A DNA stretch of 64,000 nucleotides from Hyalella azteca (lineage: Eukaryota > Arthropoda > Malacostraca > Amphipoda > Hyalellidae). The stretch is taken from positions 124,001 to 188,000 of the forward strand of contig NW_025935162.1 in the NCBI RefSeq assembly GCF_000764305.2, given 5' to 3'. Under the pieces are notes generated by a model. The model made no database searches and was not told the DNA's origin. It worked only from the letters and a program-made list of their open reading frames with translations. Shown here in pieces: positions 1 to 10,965 of the stretch (the first letter of the stretch is position 1; every line of letters starts with the position of its first letter). The position numbers and the translations under genes were made by a program.

Positions 1-444
1 CTGCCTTGACTGGAAAACGAAATAAAATCCAGTGAAATGTCATTTATTCTGTAGTTCAAGGTACATACAAACTTAAACTGTATCTGAAACGAAGAATAGG
101 AATAGAAATAGAATGGATAATGAAAAAATAATTAATTAGAAAAAATTGAAGTATGTGGCTGGTTCAAGAAATACAAGAAGTTCACAAAAATGGAATTGTA
201 TGGTATAAAAGGAGAATGAGCTGTCTAAACTGTTAGCGAATGAGCTTACCTACTTATGATATATATAATATGTTAGTACTATATAATAAATCATTATAAT
301 AATAATAATGATAAAATACAACAGTAACTCACCAGCTTCCATCTGTCTGGCCGGAGGAGCCAGCTGAGCAGACTCGTTGAGATGGCTCAGTAGCAGCAGA
401 GCGGCAGCTGTGGCTACCACCAACTGCCACATTCTTGAAGCCAT
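1..444 (-). CDS. 5' part of a small secreted peptide precursor gene (exon 1, intron 1, first bases of exon 2)
   Basis: Exon 1 runs from the ATG at 444 down to 333 and encodes 37 residues plus one base. The N-terminus is a textbook signal peptide: short polar start (MASRMWQ), a hydrophobic core at about residues 8-19 (LVVATAAALLLL), then a polar stretch with a possible cleavage site after A26. Cleavage there would leave a Gln-first peptide starting QLAPPARQ. The reading frame is followed by a consensus donor GTGAGT at 332-327. Reading on, a pyrimidine-rich tract ends in TTCCAG at 15-10, a good acceptor. Joining the exons keeps the frame (GAA GCT G|TC AAG GCA), so the gene would continue past the left edge. 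A weaker acceptor at about 85-90 would hit an in-frame stop almost at once. The length and style fit a neuropeptide or other short secreted precursor, but too little is present to name the family. The signal peptide and donor are seen directly; exon 2 is inferred. Confidence 0.5.
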
Positions 445-2040
445 TATAGTGATAATATTGAGCCTGCACTTATTCAGTTCTAATTGTTTAAATTTCCTAT
501 TAGATATTTGAACCTGTTGTTGAAGATAATTTAAATCTGTGGGAGATTATCTGAACTGAGAGAATAATGCACGTGAAAGTTCTAGAAGGTATGTACGTCG
601 TAAATTATGTATGTACGTCATAACTTATGGCTTTTTGTATGTCCGAAAAAAATATGTGTGTATGGCAGATTTTTTAATCTAGGTGTGTCATAAATAATGT
701 AAGCATGTACATAACAATTTGTGACAAAATGACAATATATTTGTATATATATATACAAAAATGACAATATAATTGATAGAAGCACGCGTGTGAAATTAAT
801 GAATGTTTTATGAATATCTGTGTATCATAGTTTGTGAAGGTCTGTATGTTATACAGTATGTGGTCAATGAATGTACGCAATAGTTTATGATTTTCTATAC
901 GCCATAGTTTACGAATAAATAATAGCTCAACAATGAATTTACTTATCAATCAACTGACTTTAAAAATATCTCAACGTTGAATATATTCATCAATCAACCA
1001 AATTCTACAATGAACTGAATAGTTCGAAAATGAATATTTATCAATCTACTGAATTCAACAATATCTCGACAATGATCTATTCATCAATTAACCGATTGTC
1101 CCTCACAAGCGCAGCGCCCTCCGTCATTTGACAAGTAAATATTGGCGAATAAAATTGCATGAGATTTGGTGGCGGAAAATTGACAGCCCAATTCAACTCT
1201 GAATGTTGTAACCGCTAACTCGGGCTTTTGAAATTTAATGAAACTAGAAAATAAATGGTACAATTTAAACTCAATTTTTTCTGTGCAAGGTAGGGTAAGC
1301 ATTGTTTAAATGCATAAAATTACCATGCGATGAAAATTAATACAATACCGAACAGTCTCAATCAACATTGCGAACTACAGTGGACCCAAATGTCATGGAA
1401 GTGTTGCTCAAAAATGCATAGTTTAAATTAGTGCAGGGTACAAATTTTACTAAACCCTCACGCTCAAATAAATAACTTTATGACTATCGTAAACATTGAA
1501 GATCTTGCTGCATCATAATAACTTAAAGAGTATTAATGGCATTTTTATGCCTTTAAATTAAATTTGTGATCCTCTCCATCATTCTTTTCGTTTTAATATG
1601 AAAGTAGAGCATGAAAACAGCGTACATATTTTACAAGATTGAAGTGAACATTTTCATCTAGGGATTAGAGATAAGATTGAGTTATCTTCAGAATTCAATA
1701 CTCTATGGAATTTGCAAGATTTTGTTGCACTTAGGAAATATTTTAAAGCATTAATGCAGCTGCTTTCTTCACTCACGCTGGGAACTCAGAGTTTTGATAT
1801 TTTCAATCTTCGATTAAAACATAAAATATATGACTTAAGACTCTGGATAAAATTTTATTATGTTCAAATTAGACTTTATTGTAATAACTCTCTATTTCAG
1901 TATTAAAGTCCCTTCCATATCAAGTATATTATCCGAACTTTCCCTCTCTTTAAGTGCAATGAAATAATTGCTCACGCTTATGAAATTTGAAGGAATAATC
2001 TTAAACTTATAATTATTATTCATAATATAATGCTTATATT
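445..2040. other. AT-rich stretch, upstream of the peptide gene
   Basis: The first part should hold the 5'UTR and promoter of the minus-strand peptide gene. On that strand an arthropod initiator-like TCAGTT lies at about 560, without a convincing TATA box. 570-1080 has loose repetition of short motifs (atgtacgtc / cgtcataa, and 'caatgaa...tcatcaatcaac'). A minus-strand 72-codon ORF at 1084-1302 is not recognised. I see no other feature. Confidence 0.4.
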
Positions 2041-2900
2041 TCCAGTATACATGTATCCTATGAGAAAAAATCAAAACTCAAAAAGTTATAAGCATTTTTT
2101 GGAAAAATTTTGTAAACTTTTTTACTTTTTATCTCACTACTCTGCAGAAAAAAAATCGTAATTTTTTTACCAAACCTCATCATAAAATTAAAGTCTTTGC
2201 CTTCAATTTGAACCCTGAATCATGATTCTAGCACAAACAGAACTCGAAATATGATCATTCAAAGTCGACAAGATAGGTCTTTTCGAATTTTTGGCCATTT
2301 TTCGGTTTTTCGTCTCTCACGGTCAAACCGTCGACATTTTTACTGTCGCAATATGTAATACTCTATCGAAGCGTCTTGACGAGATACACATTTTGGTTTA
2401 AACAGATTTCCGAAAAAAAGCAAAACTCACAAAGTTGTGAGCAAAAGTTTGGTAAAATTTCTATATATTTTTTTCAAGCGAAAATTTCGACAACAAGATT
2501 TCAAGTTTTTTTTAGACGCTATTTTTCGAATTCTATTTATTATTGGAGCTTCTCTTATAGTAGCAGTCGCTTGTCTCTTTACCGAACATTAAATGGATAG
2601 AAACCTGAACTTTATATTAGTTTTTTTCGTCGCACCATAACAATATTTTTGTCCGCATTGGCCTTTAATTTGAATTGCACGAAATTTTTAATGTAACTTT
2701 GCTCTCAATTTTAGTTAAAATGTATGGATATTTGACGTACTATATTTAGACATTTTCCTTGAATATAATATTTATGATAATTTTTTGCCATGATTTTAAT
2801 TTTTCTGTAGATTTTTTCACAAAATCCTTATATATGTCCGAATATCGGTTATATTGCTGAAAAAAGGCACTACCGAAAATTATAGATTCAAATTTTAATT
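2041..2900. mobile_element. Possible transposon-derived non-coding block with internal direct repeat
   Basis: Two similar segments, about 2064-2096 and 2411-2446, share a 'caaaactca-aaagtt-t-agca' core and both are followed by a long A/T-rich run. The whole block has poly-A/poly-T rich text like the inside of non-autonomous DNA transposons. A related short segment (actcaaaaagttgtgaataa) recurs at about 17567. I could not find terminal inverted repeats or a target duplication, so the boundaries and class are unknown. Confidence 0.25.
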
Positions 2901-3360
2901 TTGTTCATAATTCCAAGTATTAGACCATCAAAAATTCCGAAATGTTTTGTATGATTTTATTTCAAGTCTTGTTAAGAAGCTAGTCGGTCAAAGATTTGTT
3001 TTAATGCATGTAATGCAAGTGGTTTGCCAAGATCAAGTGCTCCAGATAATATTGTCATTTATTGATAATTAATTAAGATGGTACCAGCTGTTAATTAAGT
3101 TTGCCCAATAACATGATTATTTTCTGTATGATCATACGATTGTTTATGTTATTCATTAAATTTGTCCATATATAATAATATGTTTTTATGTATAAAATAT
3201 CATAAAAACCATAATTTTTCCTTCTGATTTTATAAATTCTTTCCATTTGAATTAAAATACAACTACTTTTGAGGTTGAGAAAATATTTGAGTGCTTCTCC
3301 ATTTTTCTTCTTTTCAAGTGAATGAAATAAAATTTGCGCAAAATCAAATGAATTAAAATG

Positions 3361-3650
3361 AAGCTGCGTATAGGAATATAAGATAAAGCTGTGCCCAGGA
3401 ATATATAAGATAAAGCTGCGTACAGGAATATAAGATAAAGCTGTGCACATGAGTATTAGATATAGCTGCGCCCAGGAATATATAAGATAAAGCTGCGTAC
3501 AGGAATATGAGATAAAGCTGCGCATAGGAATATAAGATATTGCTGTGCACTTGAGTATAAGAAAAAGCTGCGTATTGGAATATAAGTTAAAGCTGCGTAT
3601 TGGAATATAAGTTAAAGCTGCGTATAGGAATATAAGATAAAGCTGCGGAA
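3361..3650. repeat. Minisatellite, ~25-bp unit, about 11 copies
   Basis: The unit is close to gctgcgtaTaggaatataag plus ataaa. Some copies are 27-30 bp because 'aatataag' is extended to 'aatatataag' or the 5' part varies (gctgtgcacatgag). The array reads through in several frames on the minus strand and produces meaningless Leu/Tyr-rich ORFs. Confidence 0.9.
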
Positions 3651-4079
3651 AGTAATAAAAGATGGAAAAGTACATGTACTTGGAAAAAATCCTGTTCAAT
3701 TAACGGAGTGAATCTTCAAAAGGCTGTAAATAAAAACAACGATCACAGGAAAGTCTTCACTTTATCCTTCGGTCGGCAAGGAACGCGGGACACGAGCTGG
3801 CGTTTGCACGAAGGGAAATGAAATTAATTGCCTGGAAATTTCAATACAAAATCCAAGCTGAATCCCAATAAATTAGATTGTTCTAAGAATTGTGATTATC
3901 AAACAGTATAACAAGATATTCTAACTTGTTAGATTAAACTACGGAAAAATGCGAAAGATTTATTCAATTAAGTCAATTGAAACTAAAATATGATAAATAG
4001 ATTAATTAAATTTCATGAATAAAGCCGCGCTTGTAAAATGAATAAACCTGAATTGATCCTCGGGAGAACACCAAAAGGT

Positions 4080-4320
4080 GTGCATTACTGTCTCGCCTGT
4101 CTCGCGACGCAGTAGGCAATGCTGTCTCGCATGTCTCGCGACGCGGTAGGCATACTGTCTCGCCTGTCTCGCGACGCACGCAGTAGGCAATACTGTCTCG
4201 CCTGTCTCGCGACGCTGTAGGCTTACTGTCTCGCCTGTCTCGCTCCGCAGTAGGCAATACTGTCTCGCCAATGCAGTATACAGTACTGCATACTGCAATA
4301 CTGTTTCGCCAATGCAGTAA
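4080..4320. repeat. Minisatellite, 33-38-bp unit, about 5 copies plus degenerate tail
   Basis: The core is tactgtctcgcctgtctcgc followed by gacgcagtaggcaa. Copies differ by small indels (one has 'acgc' duplicated). The tail (4255-4320) is built from 'ctgtctcgccaatgcagta' and a self-complementary 'gtatacagtactgcatactgc' type segment. Array-derived minus-strand ORFs are not genes. Confidence 0.9.
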
Positions 4321-5490
4321 CATACCAGCAGTCAAAACCAGATATCCACAAAATATTTTTCATTTAAAAAAGGAACAAACATCGATCAACTCCGACAGGT
4401 TCAGAAGACCTACATAACGGACCAGAATTTATAGTCAATGAGAGCCAACCACCAACTGAACATTAACCACCTTTTGATCCATCTGTAGCATGCAGCCTGG
4501 TTATTAAGGGCCTGAGAGTATTCTCAGCTGGTCTAGTCTCAACTGTTTTGAATATTCGGCAACAACACAGGAAGTCCAATGTATAAGCTTAAAGTGAAAA
4601 GAACTGTTATTGTTTGGACGCTGGATGCATGCTTAAATTTACTAAATAAGCTAGTGATTCGGGTTGAAATTTGACTCAACAAGTGTTTCCCTATCTGTTG
4701 TTTTTCTTAATTAAATCAAGGTGGGCATTGATCAAAATCAAAATTGTCTTCTAGGCTATAAGCATTATTACGAAATTGAATCCTGAGCAAAATTTGGAAC
4801 TGAAGTAAACGAACGATAATGTTATCCGTGCAAACGAGCAACAATTAATCTATGCTAACTCCTGACGGAATATTTTATCGCAGTTTCAAACTTATTTTTA
4901 CAACTAAACGTAATTTCCCGGCTAAAAAGTAAGACTACGTGTAAATTTTATTACATCCTATATATTCACTCGTTATTTAGAAGTTCACTAAAGTGCAATC
5001 ATCCGATTTGAAGATGAAAAAATATGAGGCTAAAATTACAATCTATGACTAAAAAAATGAAATTTTCAAATTCTCAACGAGACACTAACCCTTAAATACA
5101 CTTAATTAGACAAGTCCAAATATTCCCTAAAAACAAACATCGATGCCGATGGGATCAGTCAAGTAGAAGAATTGGTTAAAGTTCCCCCGCGAAGTCCGTT
5201 CGAAAATTATATCTGCTAAATATAGACCAATTTGTGATCGGAAAACTCGTAATGTTGCAGCGCATCAGTTGATGCCGATTTTTTATCGTCTCAATAAAAA
5301 TTACTGATAGGCATCGACGCGGATATTTATTGCTAAAAAAACATTGAACAGCTGAAAAATTTCTCGGAATAATATATAAAATTGTGTGAGCCAATAAGCT
5401 GAATAAATTTGTATATGAAAAATTGAACAAAATTTGATTCAATTAAAAAGCTAACCTAGAGAATTTCAGACACATCACTTATCCACAGTA
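4321..5490. other. No gene seen
   Basis: This is AT-rich unique-looking sequence with no long open frame, tandem array or inverted repeat that I can support. Confidence 0.4.
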
Positions 5491-5494
5491 GGAG

Positions 5495-5686
5495 CTAAAA
5501 GCGGACGTATACTGTAGTTCTGATACGCCCTGTTGCTGGACCAAACTGGTCCAGCATGGATATTTGGACAAATGCTCCCACGTATCTCTGAGTGAGGTAA
5601 GGATACAGACGAACTGACAACCCAAATTTGTGGTAATTTTCCCCTGGGCCGCGGACGGCGGATAGCACCAAGATTTCGAACTTCAT
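5495..5686 (-). CDS. Unrecognised 63-residue ORF in a locally GC-richer island
   Basis: The frame starts with ATG at 5686 and ends with TAG at 5495. Composition is balanced (MKFEILVLSAVRGPG at the N-terminus, then charged and aromatic residues), and the island is more GC-rich than its neighbours, which is why it is listed. There is no signal peptide, no transmembrane segment and no motif I recognise. Just upstream of the ATG is the 14-bp minisatellite, so there is no normal-looking promoter. Inside it a perfect 10-bp stem (5534-5543 with 5547-5556, TGCTGGACCA) contributes part of the coding text. It may equally be a chance ORF or a relic. Confidence 0.15.
   Translation of the reverse strand: MKFEILVLSAVRGPGENYHKFGLSVRLYPYLTQRYVGAFVQISMLDQFGPATGRIRTTVYVRF
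5534..5556. repeat. Short perfect hairpin
   Basis: TGCTGGACCA is followed after a 3-base loop (aac) by its exact reverse complement. No T-run follows, and function is unknown. Confidence 0.6.
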
Positions 5687-5693
5687 CTCTTAT

Positions 5694-6370
5694 ATGTTTT
5701 ATCTGTTGTGTTTTATCTGTTATGTTTTATCTGTTGTGTTTCATCTGTTGTATTTTATTTGTTGTGTTTTATCTGTTGTGTTTTATCTGTTGTGTTTTAT
5801 CTGTTGTGTTTTATCTGTTGTGTTTTATCTGTTGTGTTTTATCTGTTGTGTTTTATCTGTTGTGTTTTATCTGTTGTGTTTTATCTGTTGTGTTTTATCT
5901 GTTGTGTTTTATCTGTTGTGTTTTATCTGTTGTGTTTTATCTGTTGTGTTTTATCTGTTGTGTTTTATCTGTTGTGTTTTATCTGTTGTGTTTTATCTGT
6001 TGTGTTTTATCTGTTGTGTTTTATCTGTTGTGTTTTATCTGTTTTGTTTTATCTGTTGTGTTTTATCTGTTGTGTTTCATCTGTTGTGTTTTATCTGTTG
6101 TGTTTTATCTGTTTTGTTTTATCTGTTGTGTTTATCCGTTGTGTTTTATCTATTGTGTTTTATCTTTCGCGTTACATCTGTTGTATTATATCTGTTGAGT
6201 CGTACCAGTTGTATTTTATCTGTTGTGTCTTATCTGTTTTGTTTTATCTATTATGTTTCATCTGTAGTGTTTTATCTGTTGTCTCTTATCTGTTGCGTTT
6301 TCCCTGTTGTGTTTTATCTGTTGTCTCTTATCTGTTATGTTTTACCTGTTGTGTTTTATCTGTTTTTATC
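5694..6370. repeat. Minisatellite, 14-bp unit (tgttttatctgttg), about 48 copies
   Basis: The central part (about 5760-6045) is nearly perfectly homogeneous, while both edges degrade. The right edge from about 6120 accumulates substitutions and indels. A 14-bp unit is not a multiple of three, but 42 bp (three units) is, so all three plus-strand frames stay open and give Cys/Phe/Leu-rich nonsense proteins of up to about 250 residues. Confidence 0.97.
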
Positions 6371-6650
6371 GTTATCATTAGTGTTTCCTTAATTCCTGTT
6401 TGTCTAAATCTTTATTTAAACTGTAGAGATTATTATTACTGCATTGATAATTTTCGTAATGGAATTGTGTAGCAAAAGACTCTGAAGAACCTTTGTATGA
6501 AAGCCTTCTAAATATTTGTTGCATGACGACTATATCTCGCGGACATCTAATAAAAACAAAAATGAAATGAACGGCGTTGTGCCTGATATTTTCTTTTGCA
6601 ACGCAACTCTTTGTTACGCTGTTCTGGTTAACAATTGAAGTTGTGTAAAT
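6371..6650. other. No feature seen
   Basis: Short spacer between two minisatellites, with no gene or repeat supported. Confidence 0.4.
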
Positions 6651-6832
6651 CGGGTAACAGGATTACTCTGCTGGCTAGCTAGGGTAACAGGGTTACTCTG
6701 CTGCATAACCTGGTAACAGGGTTACTCTGCTGCATAGCCTGGGTAACAGGGTTACTCTGCTGCATAACCTGGTAACAGGGTTACTCTGCTGCATAGCCTG
6801 GGTAACAGGGTTACTCTGCTGCATAACCAGGC
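6651..6832. repeat. Minisatellite, 29-30-bp unit, about 6 copies
   Basis: The unit is gggtaacagggttactctgc plus tgcatagcct. Units alternate 'gcataacct' and 'gcatagcctg', so adjacent pairs form a 59-bp higher-order period. An inverted remnant 'aaccaggctagcagag' closes the array. Confidence 0.92.
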
Positions 6833-8350
6833 TAGCAGAGCATGATGTAGGAGAATTTTTTCACAACTCGGAAACTTTAATTTATTCACGATATGTAAAT
6901 AAAATTTTCTTTCCAATAAGTATTCTAATATCAGAAACACTTACTGCGTGGGACTGCATACATAAATTCTCTACTTGTACCTGGTAATTCTGTTTCGAAG
7001 ATCAGTGTTGGAGGTGGCAAGCGTTGTGTTGTTGCTACATCAATGTAAGCATAATATAAAGTTTATGTTCCTTACTGTTTCCATTAATAAAAAATCCCGA
7101 TCATTCGCGATTTCTATAATCCCAGTGTCAACTAAACGTTTTAGTGTGCAGGCAAACTACGTAATAGTGCGACCAAAGCTCGAATTACTTTTCCCGATGT
7201 TCTTTTGCAATTAAAACATAAACACGAAACTAATCCTGCTGAATTGAGCAGCGTTTTCCCCCTCTCGTCTTTCCCTCGCTGGTCTAATAGGGAATTTAAT
7301 ATTCATCTCGATTATTCGAACAGCAGCCAAAAATTAAATCTGTTGTGCATATCTTCCCATTCCAAAAATTCTGTTGGGCATGTCTTCCCATGATTTTCCA
7401 GTTTATTATAGACTTGCCGAAAACCGAATAGTCAAGTTGACCTTTATATTGTGCTACTTGACCTTGACCTCACCTATCAACCATTCATTCGTCAGTTAAA
7501 TCTCTGGTAAATTTACGACCGATAATTATCGAGGTACCTATTATTTTTCACTATTTATTCATACTTTAATTTGTAAAGTGTCATTTCCATTATAGTTATT
7601 TTTTATTTGCTTCCCGTGTTGAATTTTTTATTGTGATTTTAGAAACCAATTTATGAGCAACATGAAAAGCAAGTTTATTTTACTGACGTTCTCGAGCATG
7701 ATTTGGAAAATAATTAATAATTATTTAATATAAATGGTGAAGCTTGAATTTAATAGACTATGCTGCTCCTGTGGGTTAAAAGTAAAAGATTTAATAAAGG
7801 TCGGCTCTTGATACTGGCGTCATTTCAAAGCATCAAATACATTGAAATACATCAAACAAAGTTCAGCATCAAATACATGTTACGTAAATAGAAAAATATC
7901 CGCTGCATCAACGTTTGTTTTGAAGAATGTGTCATTTCTACCGTGAAAAAATGCTCTATCAATCAAACATATCGTCTGCATCTAAAAAATGGTTTGTAGT
8001 AATGGCCATCAGATCAAATAGATTATTTATGGATCCTCCCGACGCTGGTAAGAACCACCACAAGAAATAGTGAGAGTTGCGTCACTAGACGAACTGTACA
8101 AGCACATATGAAAACATCTCAGTCTATAACAACAATTACATATATCACAAATAAAGTGAATATAAAAATCTCTTATCGTCTGCGTATAAAAAACAATTTT
8201 TTTTCATTTTTCGAAATAATGCGTCGATATTGCAGTATTTCTTTAAATTTACGTTCAAAAATTAATTTTCCGATTGATTTGCTGTGTTTTAATTTGCTTA
8301 TGTTGCCATTTAAGAACATTTATTTTTTACAGCCATGCATTTTATTTCAT
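6833..8350. other. No gene seen; minor 2-copy repeat
   Basis: AT-rich sequence. At 7330-7390 a segment containing 'ctgttg-gcat-tcttccca' occurs twice about 45 bp apart. There are no convincing exons, RNA genes or element ends. Confidence 0.4.
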
Positions 8351-8355
8351 GGAGC

Positions 8356-8444
8356 GGGCCATGTTAAGCCATGTTAAGCCATGTTAAGCCATGTTAACAT
8401 GGCTTAACAGTGCTTAACATGGCTTAACATGGCTTAACATGATT
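8356..8444. repeat. Head-to-head decamer array forming a large inverted repeat
   Basis: On the left are four copies of gccatgttaa in direct orientation. They meet at 8395/8396 and are followed by four copies in the opposite orientation (catggcttaa). The arms are about 39 nt with essentially no spacer, broken only by 'cagtg' in place of 'catgg' near 8409. This can extrude as a cruciform. It abuts the 36-bp array that follows. Confidence 0.9.
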
Positions 8445-8448
8445 TAAA

Positions 8449-8586
8449 CATGCGCACACTGGGCACAAGATGCACACGTACACACATGCGCACACTGGAC
8501 ACAAGATGCACACGTACACACATGCGCACACTGGACACAAGATGCACACGTACACACATGCGCACACTGGGCACAAGATGCACACT
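8449..8586. repeat. Minisatellite, 36-bp unit, about 4 copies
   Basis: The unit begins acatgcgcacactgg and ends agatgcacacgtacac. Copies are almost identical (g/a at one position, last copy diverging at 'cacttgc'). The unit is a multiple of three, so one frame stays open and gives a spurious Thr/Arg-rich ORF. Confidence 0.93.
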
Positions 8587-9424
8587 TGCTATTAAACTGA
8601 CTTCTATCCCTGCTGGAGGATTGTTAAAGCAATTCTCAAATTAACTTGTATCCTGCTGAAAGAATTTTGAAGTTATTCTTAAACTAACATAAATCCTTGT
8701 TGAAGGATTTTCTAAGTTCTCCTTTGACTGACTTAAATCCCAGCTCAAGGATTGATTTTTAAGTCATCCTTAAACAGACTTCATTCCCCGTAGAAAGATT
8801 TTTTGCCATTCCTTCGGTGAGAATAGTCGATGAGCTGCGATGGAGCCCATAAACAGATTGGAATAAGACGTACTTTAATGGAATTTTAGAAGAGCTGGTC
8901 GACATTAGAGCTTAGCGAGAAATGTTTTACAGTTCGCTGTGGGGATACAGTCACATTGACGAATGATCATCGGTATGATCAGCGAGTCTGTTAATCAAAC
9001 AGGCTGTACTGTGCCTTTGAAAGTCATGCGCGAATGCACTTATGATGGAGCCGTGCCTTTTTAAATAAAAAAAAACATGCTGATAAATCAATTGTGAACT
9101 CGCAGATGCTCTCGCGTTGCTCGCGAAAAATGATCATTGAGATTATTTATATCATTTTTCCTAAAGCAAAAAATGTTTCAAATAAGCAAAAAAGCCATCT
9201 CATTGAACCAATGAGATGGCTTATTATGAGATGAGATTTATCAGTATGTTTTTTTTTCTGCCAAAATCGCATAAAATTAAAATATGTTAACAAATTAGGA
9301 GCGATTTTCATGAATCATGATCATTTTTAAATTCTCGTGATTTGACAACTATTTCTAACCAAATTGATTTTTGATTAATATAATATTTACATGATTTTAA
9401 AACTTACGTTGACAAAAATTTTAT
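8587..9424. other. Spacer with one perfect 14-bp hairpin and weak tandem similarity
   Basis: From 8595 to 8800 there is a degenerate ~60-bp period (ctgactt-atcc-tgctg-aggatt-ttaag). At 9192-9222 the stem AAGCCATCTCATTG pairs perfectly with its complement across a 3-base loop. No gene is supported. Confidence 0.5.
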
Positions 9425-9660
9425 CACTCAATGCATCTTGTAACGTGATAACGAATGATTGATACATTCGAAACGTTGTTAAAGAAATAAAAATGTCCAT
9501 CGGTACCCTGATTTTCGATTTACCAGTGCAAACGAAAAATATGGTCCGATATATTGAAAAAATTTATAAGAAAATTGTCAATAAAACAAATTTTCTGGTC
9601 TTAAATGAAACCTAATCAGAAGAACAAGTCCTGCTACCTATACTAATATAATAATGAACT
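9425..9660 (+). mobile_element. Relic A of a dispersed element family: hammerhead-like motif plus decayed coding segment
   Basis: At 9445-9476 a small stem (CGAATG ... CATTCG) is followed immediately by GAAACGT, the arrangement of the 3' core of a hammerhead ribozyme. The expected CUGAUGA box is degenerate here (GTGATAA). Downstream, 9508-9612 is open for 35 codons before an in-frame TAA at 9613. Translation shows short motifs (LIFDLPV, IEK, KKIVNK, FLVLNET) that align with the minus-strand relic at 41.9-42.1 kb (LLFDLQAP, IEK, KKIVNK, ALVFNQT). Beyond the TAA the match continues with a frameshift (YTNI-like). Amino-acid similarity between two broken copies points to descent from a real protein. 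Penelope-like elements are one known group with hammerhead motifs upstream of coding sequence. I could not confirm that assignment. Confidence 0.5.
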
Positions 9661-9934
9661 TCATCTCAATATTTGCAATGAATCCAACAGGCTCCGTGAC
9701 ACCCTTGACTACGTCCATCCCCGAAGTATACGCTGCAATGAGCCCTTTACAAGAGCGGGGGAACTTCAAGACTTCACCTCTACGGATTGGACTCCAGCAT
9801 CCATCTCATAGCTACCGGATTATCTGAACTTTAAGTTTTTTCAGCATTATTTTCATGTTCTCAAATTTTCGTGTTGCATCATATTTACGTATGTATATCA
9901 TGTACTTATTTCCGCCAACATTTCTGTGTTCAAT

Positions 9935-10360
9935 GCTTCCTATAACTTGAAAATGAATGTTGTCACACCCAAAACTTCGTAAATAAATTGCAATTATTTC
10001 CTTAAACCTACATTTTGATTAACCAACGGTCATCTGAAGAATTATTATTGTTCGTTCATGAAAATTTAAACCAATTAATTCTCTGGTCATTAACCACCCG
10101 TGTTTAACCAAGCTTATTCAGCTATCTTTTACTAATAGAACAAAGTAAACATCTTACTACATCCAAATCACCGTATGTTTTAAAATACTCAGATTCTAAT
10201 GTTCGCATTCAAGTGTTAATCCAATGCTAGAATGATACTGTATTATCCAGTGCAGCCTTATTGACTACAACAGGGACTATACGTGTGTTCCCACTGATTC
10301 AACACTTACATGTAACAACATTTTGATTCTATTCGAACATATGTTACATTATTTAAAATA
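9935..10360 (+). mobile_element. Relic B of the same dispersed family
   Basis: The start (aacttgaaaatgaatgtt) matches 42775 and following. It shares with that copy the segments 'ccaacggtcatctgaagaa', 'caattaattctctggtcat' and, near the end, 'acattttgattctat'. In translation, SLVINHPCL lines up with ALVFNQTCI of the 42-kb minus-strand relic. The hammerhead-like GAAAC is mutated (cccaaaacttcg). It is closely downstream of relic A and may be a second insertion. Confidence 0.45.
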
Positions 10361-10600
10361 TGTGGTATCCTCAGCGCATTTTTTATGTTAAAATTGATTA
10401 AACTTCACATACGCTATCCAGAATGAACTTATTGAGGAATTAATTTTTTTATTTCAACGCACGACTGAGCTCAGGTCGCTCAAGGCTCGCCTTGACCACC
10501 GCAATCGATGTTCGTTATCAGCGGCAAGATCCTGCACATGCGAGCGCCGCGTCACGATTAGAGAGACTTTCAATTCTGACACTGGACCATAAATCCATTC

Positions 10601-10965
10601 CATGATGACACTGATTAATAAAACACTACCGTTCGATGAACGATTAGCACTGATGGCACTGATTATAATCATGAATAATGGTTCGACGACCAACTAGCAC
10701 TGTGATGACACTGATTATGATTACCCATGGTATTTTGGTGAACGATTGGCACTGTGATGACCTCAGTTATGATTACCTTTGGTAGTTGGATGAAGTATTG
10801 GCATTTTTATGACACTGATTATGATTACCTTAGGTAGTTTGGTGAACGATTAACACGTGATGAGAGTGATTATGATTACGTTGGATGTTTGATAATCGAT
10901 TTGCAATATGATGACCCTGATTACAATTACTCAATGTCTTTTGACGAACAATAATTATCAACGTA
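10601..10965. repeat. Old, degenerate tandem repeat, ~51-bp unit, about 7 copies
   Basis: Each unit starts near 'gatgacactgattatgatta', continues with a 'ggtagtttggtgaacgatt' type half and ends 'gcactg'. Copies differ at many positions, so this array is old compared with those at 5.7, 13.7 or 36.3 kb. Confidence 0.85.

Noticed and set aside
5694..6472. Three overlapping Cys/Phe/Leu-rich ORFs of 158-254 residues
   Set aside because: They are translations of the 14-bp minisatellite in all three frames; three units equal 42 bp, so no stop can arise.
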